Shown here one piece after another: positions 38,361-47,500 of a stretch of DNA of 64,000 nt. The position numbers and the translations under genes are program-made. Under the pieces are notes generated by a model. It did no database searches, was not told the DNA's origin, and saw only the letters and a program-made list of their open reading frames with translations. Within the stretch, counting starts at the first letter, position 1. The number at the start of each line of letters is the position of its first letter. Location: positions 124,001 to 188,000 of the forward strand of contig NZ_JARNTW010000008.1 of the NCBI RefSeq assembly GCF_029433105.1. Direction: 5' to 3'. Source of the stretch: Runella sp. MFBS21 (lineage in GTDB: Bacteria > Bacteroidota > Bacteroidia > Cytophagales > Spirosomataceae).

Positions 38361-38690
38361 TCAATCACACAAATCTAAAGGCCACCCCGTCCTTTTGGCA
38401 AGATCAATCATCATATCAATAAAGAATCGCTTCAAAGGTCTCCACCTACTTTTGCAGCAAGGCTTTTTGCTCCAACTATAAAATCGTTTGCTTAGGAGTT
38501 TTAAGCATGTTCGAAGGCATTTGGTTTTGCCAATCAAAGATACCACATTTACGCAACCACGTCGTGACTATAGAAGGTTTTTGTATACCATACTTTCTAG
38601 CCGCAGCTCTGAACGATAATTCTCCTCATTCAACTTCTTAACCGCCAATTTAAAAGACATTGAGTAGCCCTTTTGAGGACACTTATACAT
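38361..38690 (-). pseudogene. Decayed IS3-family orfA
   Basis: Minus-strand segments in different frames spell an IS3 OrfA: MYKCPQKGYSMSFKLAVKKL, then AAARKYGIQKPSIVTTWLRK and CGIFDWQNQMPSN, then QKALLQK and FFIDMMIDLAK. At least one frameshift and several stops separate them. No orfB was found nearby. A GC-rich block (38377-38390) interrupts the end of the homology. Confidence 0.7.
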
Positions 38691-38861
38691 ACTTTACTTT
38701 CAGTTTCCTCGTGCATAGCTTTACATTTTGTGCATCGCTATTTCAGGACGTGACATTTGTACAAAAAAACATGAGTCATCCCTAATTTTTCGGATTTGAT
38801 TAAAAAATCAAAAACCTCCTGAACTTTGTGGTCGCTAAACTACAAGACAGGAGGTTTTCTT

Positions 38862-40020
38862 ATGAATACTACTACAAAACAAACAAATTCTGAGCAAGAA
38901 TGGCCTCATTCTGTGGGTCTTTTTTATCAACAACGCCTAACCGAATTTACCCTCGAGATTCTCCAAGAATTAACAGCCTTGATCGATGTTCGCCTGGTGC
39001 GCACCTTTAGCCAGTTGCTGATCACCTTGTTACGCTTCCGGCATCGAAATAACGGGCTGCTTTTAAGTGAATTAGGGGAACATCTGCTTTCAGCCCGTCA
39101 AGCTCCTGCGGACACTAAACGAATCTCTAACCTACTTCGATGCCCCCATTGGAACCATACCCTAATTCAGAAAGGTATTCAGGCCAAAGCCCGTACGTTT
39201 TATGAGCAGCTCCATCAACAAGGGCAACCCGTGTTGGTTCTCTGGCCGGGCGGCCGGTGCCGATGAGAGTGTGATGGAAAAACCCGAAACCTTAGCTAAT
39301 AATGACTTGGGAGCCGTTCGCAGTAGTAAAGCCCGCCGACTCAAGCGTATTCGACCGGGCTATTTCAATCCCCCCGGTGGCAAACCGGTCTGCGTGCCCG
39401 GATTGGAATGGCTGGCTCTGTTACTAGCAGGACCAAGTGGAGCTCCTTGTCTGTATCAGTTTGAGTGGTGGACTCGCCGCGGTGAACACGCTCGTCGGCG
39501 CGCAGACGTAGTCAATGATGCCTTAGTTGAGCTTAGCCATCGTTTTGGTTCAACGGTTTTACATGTCTTTGATCGGGGCTATGCCTCCCAGGCTTGGTTA
39601 GGGAAGTTAGTGAACGCTAACTTGAAAGGCCTGATTCGGTGGCAAACCCACTATCAACTTCTCAATCAGGCCAGTCAAGCGGTAAAGACTTGGGAACTAA
39701 CACGTGGTAAACGCTCAATTGATTATCGACTCGTGTATGATACCGTCCACAAGTGTAATCGAAAAACAGGGCTTATCTACCAACCGGTATGGCATCCGGC
39801 TTACCCTGATGTACCCCTGTATCTGATTGTATCACGGCCCGGTCAAGGGCGAACACCTTGGTATCTGCTTACTAATGAAGCTATTGGTTCGGCGGAGGAC
39901 GCCTGGAGAATGGTGTTTGCTTATGCCCGTCGTTGGCAGATTGAGATGGCCTTCCGTTATACTAAATCGGAATTGGCTTTGGAATCACCTCGCTTATGGT
40001 TTTGCGGGGTGGCCCTTTAG
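38862..40020 (+). pseudogene. IS4-family transposase, N-terminal and central part (C-terminus at 41342-41557)
   Basis: From ATG 38862 (MNTTTKQTNSEQEWPHSVGL) the frame runs to PVLVLW, then a 16-nt GC-rich block (39246-39261) shifts it. Dropping the block gives LW-DESVMEKPETLANNDLG, the conserved first catalytic Asp region. It continues VRSSKARRLKRIRPGYFNPP, STVLHVFDRGYASQAWLGKL (second Asp) and WYLLTNEAIGSAEDAWRMVF with RRWQIEMAFRYTKSELALES. The IS110 insertion follows PRLW. Across it the protein resumes as KSVRENRLKLMMIVALLYAF to a stop at 41557. Doubly inactivated, although otherwise well conserved. Confidence 0.88.
39246..39261. repeat. 16-nt GC-rich insertion 1 (IS4 transposase)
   Basis: CCGGGCGGCCGGTGCC sits between codon TGG (W) and GAT (D) of the conserved WDES motif. 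Excision restores the frame exactly. GC 15/16. Confidence 0.85.
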
Positions 40021-40257
40021 ATTTGAGACATGGTAGGATTCTAAGATTTAGTAGCTTGCCAACAAGTAAACAGGGTGGGTTTACCTATGGGGGTGGTGCG
40101 CCACTGCGACGCAGAGTGGTTGCTCTATGCACGGATTCAGGCCCCGCCCTGTCTTACTTGCTTTAGGCTCAAATGGAAATTCGGGTATGGTGGCCCATTA
40201 GTAAGGGTTTGAGCAGTGAAGCAAGCAACTTGTTGAACCCCTAAATTATTATTTCTT
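40021..40257 (+). ncRNA. Candidate bridge RNA region of the IS110 element
   Basis: IS110-group elements are known to encode a guide (bridge) RNA in the non-coding end upstream of the transposase. This 237-bp region has no frame and contains possible stems, for example AAGTAAACAGGG (40064-40075) with CCCTGTCTTACTT. Loop assignments could not be made by eye. The call rests on family knowledge and position. Confidence 0.45.
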
Positions 40258-40287
40258 ATGGACATTCGCTATTTTATCGGTGTTGAC

Positions 40288-40304
40288 CGGGGGTGCCCGT
40301 GCAC
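40288..40304. repeat. 16-nt GC-rich insertion 2 (IS110 transposase)
   Basis: Between GAC (D) and TCT AAA GCT (SKA) there are 19 nt, that is one codon plus 16. Removing CGGGGGTGCCCGTGCA leaves CTT and restores IGVDLSKATLD. The exact edge is ambiguous by one base. Confidence 0.8.
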
Positions 40305-40465
40305 TTTCTAAAGCTACGTTAGATTGGGCCGTTTTCGATGGCAAGCACATCGTCTTGCAAAGTCAGTCGGCTAACTCAGAGGCGGGTATTAAAACCACCC
40401 TCAAACTCATACAGGCCTTGCCTGACTTTAGGATAAACGAGTCGGTGTGTTGCATGGAACATACG

Positions 40466-40481
40466 CCACGGGGCGCCCCGC
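40466..40481. repeat. 16-nt GC-rich insertion 3 (IS110 transposase)
   Basis: CCACGGGGCGCCCCGC interrupts the conserved MEHTGIY motif; excision gives ACG-GGT-ATT-TAC in frame. It contains the 10-bp palindrome GGGGCGCCCC. A 14/16 match lies at 38177-38192. Confidence 0.85.
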
Positions 40482-40550
40482 GGTATTTACAACATACACC
40501 TGTTAAGCTATTTACGCAAATTCTCTCTTCCCATTTGGTTAGAAAACAGC

Positions 40551-40566
40551 GGCGTCGGCCGTCCGA
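40551..40566. repeat. 16-nt GC-rich insertion 4 (IS110 transposase)
   Basis: GGCGTCGGCCGTCCGA interrupts WLENS-LQIKKSGGLQRGKND, one of the best conserved IS110 segments; excision restores it. Contains CGGCCG. Confidence 0.85.
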
Positions 40567-40752
40567 TTGCAGATTAAAAAATCGGGTGGTCTGCAACGCG
40601 GCAAAAACGATGCTATTGATGCCCAACGCATCGCTGAGTACGCCTTTCGCTTCCGTGACCGAATGCGGCTGTGGCAACCACCCCGCCCTGTTTTACAAAA
40701 GTTGGCGGCTCTCAGTGCGCTTCGTCAACGCCTTTTACGGGTTCGGCAGCAA

Positions 40753-40768
40753 TCGCACCGGCGACCCG
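40753..40768. repeat. 16-nt GC-rich insertion 5 (IS110 transposase)
   Basis: TCGCACCGGCGACCCG follows RLLRVRQQ; excision returns to the frame of PISEQQGFLDSTLQKQL. It matches the block at 41244 at 15 of 16 positions. A TAG at 40775 remains in the restored frame. Confidence 0.8.
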
Positions 40769-41243
40769 GTTCAATAGCCCATTAGCGAACAACAGGGATT
40801 CCTGGATTCAACCTTGCAAAAGCAACTTACTAAAAGTTGTCAGGCCTCCCTAAAAGCAATCAATGCGGATTTAGAAACGACTGACAAAAAAATTAATGAC
40901 CTCATTCAGCAGGATGCACGACTCAAAGAGCTCTTTGAGTGGATTACCTCTGTACCGGGCGTTGGTAGTGCCACCGCTACGGAACTCATCGTGGCTACCA
41001 ATGAGTTCAAGGACATTACTGATCCCAAAAAATTAGCGTGCCATGCGGGTGTTGCGCCCTTTGCTTATAGTTCGGGCAGTAGTGTCCGAGGCAAAACACG
41101 GGTTAATCAACATGCACGTTTACGCTTGAAATCTCTTTTCCACTTGGGAGCCATGTCGGCCAGGCGAACTACAAGACTATTATAAACGAAAAGTTGAGCA
41201 AGGTAAAAATAAGATGCTGGTGTTGAACGCGGTTCGTAACAAA

Positions 41244-41259
41244 TCGCACCGGCGACCCA
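41244..41259. repeat. 16-nt GC-rich insertion 6 (IS110 transposase)
   Basis: TCGCACCGGCGACCCA lies between NAVRNK and VIHRVCSVVHRQQKYDK; excision restores the conserved C-terminal IS110 segment. 15/16 identical to the block at 40753. Confidence 0.85.
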
Positions 41260-41589
41260 GTCATTCATCGAGTTTGCTCGGTTGTTCACCGCCAGCAGAA
41301 ATATGATAAAAATTATACGTCGATGCTTGTTTAAACCATGGAAATCCGTGCGGGAAAACCGACTTAAGTTGATGATGATTGTCGCTTTATTATACGCCTT
41401 TTTACTCTCCTTACTCCGTGCTGAGTTTAGTCATTGGCAGCAATTACTCTTGCGATTGGGCTGCCACCGAACGGGAAAGCGGTGCCGGGAAGCCTCAGCA
41501 CCGCTTTATCGTATCCGAATTGCTTTCACCCACTTATGGACTCAAAATTCGGGATGACTCATCTCTAATACTCTATCTCAAAATTTCAC

Positions 41590-44500
41590 TTATTTCTTTT
41601 TCTGCTTTTGAATCGTAAAGGGTATACAAATATCCACAGGACAGCAGTTGGTGCCTTCCTCGATTATCACTGGACAACAACCGCCCGCTGGACAGGTTTG
41701 ATTCGATGCACTGAAGGTGTAAGTTCCTACTTCACCCAACAATACTACATTGCCCATTGCTATTGCTGTGGCACTCCCCTCTTTATACCATACTACATTG
41801 GTATAACGTGACGGGACAGTTACCTCTAATTTTTGACCTACACAAAGCTGAAGCGGGACTGAAAAACACGCTCCATCAATATCATCTTCACTTTCTTTGC
41901 CATTGCCAGGGGTGCTATCCACATCTTTTTCGTTGACCTTACTTATTTCGGCTGTATTGAAGTGAATTCCTTCAGAGATAGCTTTCACTTTATAGATCAA
42001 TCGAACCGTATCACCAGGGGCTCCAATGTTGCCAATGGTCCACTTGATAACGTTATTGGTAATTGTAGCACTACCACGACTAGCCACAAAACTTCCAGGA
42101 ATAAACCCTACCGTCGTCGCTATGGAATCCACAACTTCTACCCCCGTAGCTCCTGTTGATGACTGATTGAAGACCTGGATCGTGTATGTCAAGGTATCTC
42201 CTAGTTTGGCTATCTTTTTATTGATAGACTTCTTTAGGGCTAAATCCACATTTACTTCGCAATTTTGTGCCTCAATAAAAGCTCCTACTCGAGTCGTACT
42301 TATCGCTGCTGGACAACTCGGGTCAGTACTCCGTGCTTGTGCGTAAAATACAGTGTCTTTGCTCACCAAACCGCTTGGCTTGAAGTTCAATCCTGTAAAG
42401 ATAACACTACCTCCCGATGATTGGCTAAACCACTCTACGGTCGCTAATCCTACAACTGTCGCTTTCAAAGTAGGGAAAGTATCCCCAATACATACCGTCG
42501 TACTCGGGGTTAACAACTGGGGTAAGGCGGGATTACAGTTACAGTTTACTCCTGCTACCGTAGTATCTACTTTACACACTGCACTTAAACTATCTACAAT
42601 TAGCACACTCTGGCCTGAGGGAATCCCTGACACTGTGTAAGGATTGTTACCACTTAACGTACCCTTGTTGACTTTTACAACACCCAACTTGTTAGACACC
42701 GTAAAGGTAAAACTATACGTCTGGACATCAGGGGAGCAAACAGGGTCGTTGACTGTTATCGTCGACTCGATGCATGGGGATGAACATACAGGCACTATCA
42801 CCTTCACCGTATCTTGGCAACCATTTACCGAGTAAACAAAATTAAACGATTTGCCTTGTGCAGTCGAATTGGTAATATTTACCAAACCTGAACTATTTAC
42901 CGTTGCTCCCGTTGGATTATCTGTCAAGGCTGACCAGCTTCCGCCATTTGGGGTTGCCGATAACTGAACGCTTGAGGGCACATTCCCATTCACACAAACA
43001 AAGGTCGTGTCTTTACCTGCATTTGGCTTAGCCTTCACTACCACTTGTGCCGTATCTGTACAGGTCTGACCGCCAGAAGTCACCGAATACACAAATCTGT
43101 AGGTTCCTGCCGTATTCAGCCCATTGATGTTACCACTCGCCTCTATCGTCGCCGACGACGGATTCGAAGGACTACCTATCGGTGACCATGTTCCACCGGA
43201 TGTCACTGCGGTCAACTTCGCTGTTTTAGTCGGCTGGCATACCGAGGCCGCATCTGCACCTGCATTCGGTTTCACGCACCCTGTGCAGGCTTGTACTGTT
43301 ACAGCTACGGTATCGCTGCAACCTGCTGCACTCGTGTAGATGAATTTGTAGGTTCCCGCTATGCTCATGCCTGTTACGGCTCCCGCATTGGTTACCGTCG
43401 CCGAAGCGGGGTTGCCGGCTTGTGCCGCCCAGTTTCCGCTTGTAGGAGTGCCTGTCAGGGTGGTACTCGTCGTCAACTCGTTGGTCGAGGGGTTGGCACA
43501 GGTTAGCGTCTGGTCGGTGCCTGCACTTGGTTTTTGATTGACCGTCACCACCACCTGAGCGGTATCTTTACATCCTGCGGCATTTTGAGCTACTAAAACG
43601 TAAGTAGTCATTGTCGTTAGGTGTACCGATGCCGGTGTTGCTACGGCTGTTCCCCCTGCGGTGCTTAGGGTCCAGACTGGACTTTGGTAGCTGGCATAGC
43701 CCGTGATTTTAGAAGTCAAATCGACACTTTCCCCCACACAGATGCTGGCACTGCCATCGGCGATACTCGGTTTGGCATTGACTACTACTTGTGCCGTATC
43801 GGTACAGGTTTGACCGCCACTGGTTACGGAGTAAATGAATTTATAGGTGCCTGCGGCCGATAAGCCTGTGATGTTACCATTGGCATCGATGCTGGCGGCT
43901 GAAGGATTGCCCACTTGAGCTGCCCAGGTGCCTCCCGCTGTCAAGGCTGTCAATTTTGCTGTACTTGTCGGCTGACATACCGAGGCTGCGTCAGAACCTG
44001 CATCGGGTTTGGTACAGCCCTGGCAGGCTTGTACCGTTACGGCTACTGTATCACTGCAACCTGCTGCACTCGTGTAGATGAATTTGTAGGTTCCCGCTAC
44101 ACTCATGCCTGTTACGGCTCCCGCATTGGTTACCGTCGCCGAAGCGGGGTTGCCGGCTTGTGCCGCCCAGTTTCCGCTTGTAGGAGTGCCTGTCAGGGTG
44201 GTACTCGTCGTCAACTCGTTGGTCGAGGGGTTGGCACAGGTTAACGTCTGGTCGGTGCCTGCACTTGGTTTTTGATTGACCGTCACCACCACCTGAGCGG
44301 TATCTTTACATCCTGCGGCATTTTGAGCTACCAACACATAGGTCGTTGTCGAGGTCGGTTTTACCGAGGTGGGTGTCGCTACGGCTGTTCCCCCTACGGT
44401 GCTTACTGTCCACACCGGACTTTGGTAGTTGGCATAGCCCGTGATTTTAGAGGTCAGATCGACACTTTCCCCCACACAGATGCTGGCACTGCCATCGGCG

Positions 44501-47500
44501 ATACTCGGTTTGGCATTCACCACCAATCTCACAAAGGCTGTATCGGCACAGGCCGCATCTCCTGTTGTGTTTACCACCACTGCATAATATTTTGTCCCTG
44601 CCGTCGTCAAAGCTGTTCCTGTTGGCGTATAGCTTGCATTGGTTGCTCCGCTAATCGCCGTACCCAAGCTGCTCGTCGTATCTGCCAAGGGGCCATACCA
44701 TTTGTAGGCCACTTCCGAACTTGGAGTCGCTGTATAAGCTGTGACGGCTCCTCCCACACAAATGGTTTGTGTTTTGGGCGTTACGGCTGCTAAGGGTTTC
44801 GTACAGGCTGAACCGATTTTAATGCCTGTTGTCAAACTTGCACGGCAAGCTCCTACCTCAATATTGACAACATAACTACCTGTATCAGCAGGAGTGACCG
44901 GATTAATGGTGATAGAAGCCGTAGAGGCGGTAAATCCATTCGGTCCCGACCATAGGTAGGTAGTTCCACCGCTAGCTGTAAGGGTTACAAAGCTATTAGC
45001 AGCCACTGTTTGGATAGGGGTTACGGCAGGCGTAAATTCACAGAATATGCCTTGATCCCAGGTGAGATCTTCTTCATTGGCAGTTAGATTGGTGATCGGA
45101 ACAATCGTGGCCAGTTCTCCATTGTAAGTAGTTTGGGTTCCGTCAGAATCTTCCGCATCGTTCGTGGCATCTTTGGGTGAAATGCTATATCCTGTGGGTA
45201 AACAGAATACCGCATAGTAATCACCCGGCTTCAGGTTAGAGAATTTATACAAACCTCCGTTGCCTGTAATGGTGAAGTTGACGAGGGAGTCGGTTGCAGG
45301 GTTTTGAGTACCCACTACCCGTGGAGTAAATAATTTGACCTTGATTCCATCCACACCACCTTCTCCGGCATCCTGAACCCCGTTTTTATTGGTATCAAAC
45401 CATACGCGATCTCCATAGTAAGCGGGAGCTCCGGCCTGTACTTTGATTCCCACTTTGATTGGTTCGGCAGCGATAAGGGCTTCGTCATTGTCGCTGCGAG
45501 TAGCTACAAAGGCAAAAGAGTTCCAGGCAATTTCACCATTTGTAGGAGCGTTTACGGGAGCACGCATCGGCCAGTTGAATACCAATGAATCACCTCCGGC
45601 CAGTTGGGTTGCCCCAAAGTCAATTTTAACGGATTGCACTTTGGTAATGTCAGAAGGCGGGGTCGTACTCCAGTTAGGAGCCGCACAGCCCGCTGGGAAA
45701 GGCGAAGGGTCGGCGGGTTGTTTTACTTCATCACGGCATGGATTTCCTACCGTTGAATAATAAACGGTAATACCTGCCGGGGCCGAAATAGGGTCTGCTA
45801 AGTTAGGACGCCATTCAGTATTACGAGCCTGAGGATCAATGACCCCCCGGTCACCGATGAAGGGAAGAATATCAATAATTTTGATATCTTTCATCGTTAC
45901 GTTTCCTGTGTTCTTTACAATCAGTTTGTAATCAGCATTACCGCCGGGTACGGTCAGACCAGAATTGGGGTATCGTGAATATTCACTATCAAGTAAGCCC
46001 TTAACCCATTTGATGGACTCCATGGAAGTAGAAGCCTGTATCTTTAAATCACAACCATAGTTAGAGGTATGAGCAGCCTTAGCCTGCTCGGTGGTATTGC
46101 CATCACCGTCCCAGTCGTTGGTATCTGTATAGGTGTAGCCATACGTATCGCCTGCCTTCACAGAGGTGTTGGATCCATCTGCCAAAAACAGGATATTTTG
46201 CAAAACACCCGCTGGCACACCACTTGTGATTTTAACATTTACAGTGACTTTAAAAAAGCCAGGAGCAGTTCCTATTGTACCAGAGGGAAACGTCCAACGA
46301 TACAAAGCATACGTAACGCCACTTATTACAACAAAATTGGGGGTAATGGTCAACGTTGGCGTGGTAGTTATTTGGGATGAACTTGGATCGAATGTTTCAC
46401 TACCCGGTATATACTGAAATCCCGGCGGCACTAAAAAAGCTACCGTAGGGTCTTGTATATTCGCATAGCCCGACTTTATCTCCACATTTCCGCTTAGGGT
46501 GAGTGTTTGGCCGAGTGTCCAGGTAGTACACCCTGGAGAATGGTTTGCAGAATAAGCTACGCTGGAAGTAGTAGGAGTTGGATTAAGTACTATTTGACTG
46601 TTACAGCTTTCTCGATTGCTTGGGAGGTTGGAGGTTGTACTGTTCCATTCTATACAGTTTGTAACGGGTGTAGAGGCAGATACGCTATTCCCGGTAAAAA
46701 CGATGAAACAACCATTAGCCAGAACTCTTCCCGCTTCAAAAGGCGTGGCTAATAAAAACTTGACTTTGGTAATTTTTTCGCCAGAGCCTAAGCTGGGAGA
46801 ACCTATATTATAAGGGTCTGATATGGTAAAGTTTGTCCACGAAGCATTGAGGTTGGTTTGATATTGCAAGCCAATGATATCAGACGAAGCATTGCCAAAA
46901 GATATACGATGAAGGGTGAAGTCTGCAGGAACGGTTTCAATAATCTCTGTATTTTCCAAGGGTACCGACCCTGTATTCTGGAAACTAATATAATAACCAA
47001 TGTCCGATCCTGAAGTGGCAGGAATAGGGTCATTGTTCCCATCTATCCACTTTCTTATGGTGGCATTTGCCGTAGGTGTCGTCAGAGTATGCGTTTCTAT
47101 CAAATCGCTGGTGCATCCTGACGCAGTGCTGCCGTCAACGAATGTCACAGGACTCTTACCTAATGGAGTCAGGGTAACGGTAGCTGCATTGGTAACCGAT
47201 TGCCCAGAACTAAAGCCGGGAGAATCGTACTTCACCGTGACCTCCAAGATATACAAAGGAATTTGGAAATATAAGGTGTATGCAGTAGCATATACCATAT
47301 CTGGAAATGTAGCAGTGACCGTATTGCCACTTTGGTTAATGGTGCTTGAGACCGTATTTCCAGTTCCATCTACCACTTTAGCACTAACAAAGGTGGCTCC
47401 TGCGGGGTAAGTATCGGTAATACTTATGTTGGTTAGGTTGAGTCCTCCTGTATTAACATTCTGTGGATAATTTATATCAGGTCCACTCAACAGAATTTGG

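Larger units (their letters stand above)
40258..41334 (+). pseudogene. IS110-family transposase broken by five 16-nt insertions
   Basis: From ATG 40258 (MDIRYFIGVD) the protein can be followed to MLV-stop at 41334 if five 16-nt blocks are skipped: IGVD-LSKATLDWAVFDG, MEHT-GIYNIHLLSYLRK, WLENS-LQIKKSGGLQRGKNDAID, LLRVRQQ-VQ, and VRNK-VIHRVCSVVHRQQ. The N-terminal DEDD motifs and the C-terminal SVPGVGSATATELIVATNEF and KLACHAGVAPFAYSSGSSVR with the Ser-type site are typical IS110. Two further faults remain: a TAG at 40775-40777 and a +1 shift at 41159-41165 between GAMSA and GELQDYYKRKVEQG. Inactive unless recoded. Confidence 0.85.
39996..41341 (+). mobile_element. IS110-family element inserted in the IS4 transposase
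   Basis: The host IS4 gene reads ...CGCTTATGG up to 39999 and ...ATGGAAATCC from 41338, so about 1342 bp were inserted and ATGG is present at both junctions. There are no terminal inverted repeats, as expected for IS110. It carries one transposase frame (40258-41334) and a 5-prime non-coding end of about 240 bp. Transposase motifs identify the family. Confidence 0.85.
38771..41562 (+). mobile_element. IS4-family element carrying a nested IS110
   Basis: Terminal inverted repeats ATGAGTCATCCCTAATTTT (38771-38789) and its complement at 41544-41562 match at 18 of 19 positions. The transposase starts near the left end, is interrupted at 39999 by an IS110-family element, and resumes at 41342. The right end lies 27 bp beyond the stop of surface protein 3 and replaces the terminator that its paralogue has there. 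Confidence 0.85.

Noticed and set aside
38361-38546. A 61-codon minus-strand frame
   Set aside because: Only its C-terminal part (FFIDMMIDLAK) is meaningful; it belongs to the decayed IS3 orfA.
41159-41165. A seventh 16-nt insertion in the IS110 transposase
   Set aside because: The frame shifts by +1, but only a few bases separate GAMSA from GELQ; relatives usually have more residues there, so a deletion is more likely.
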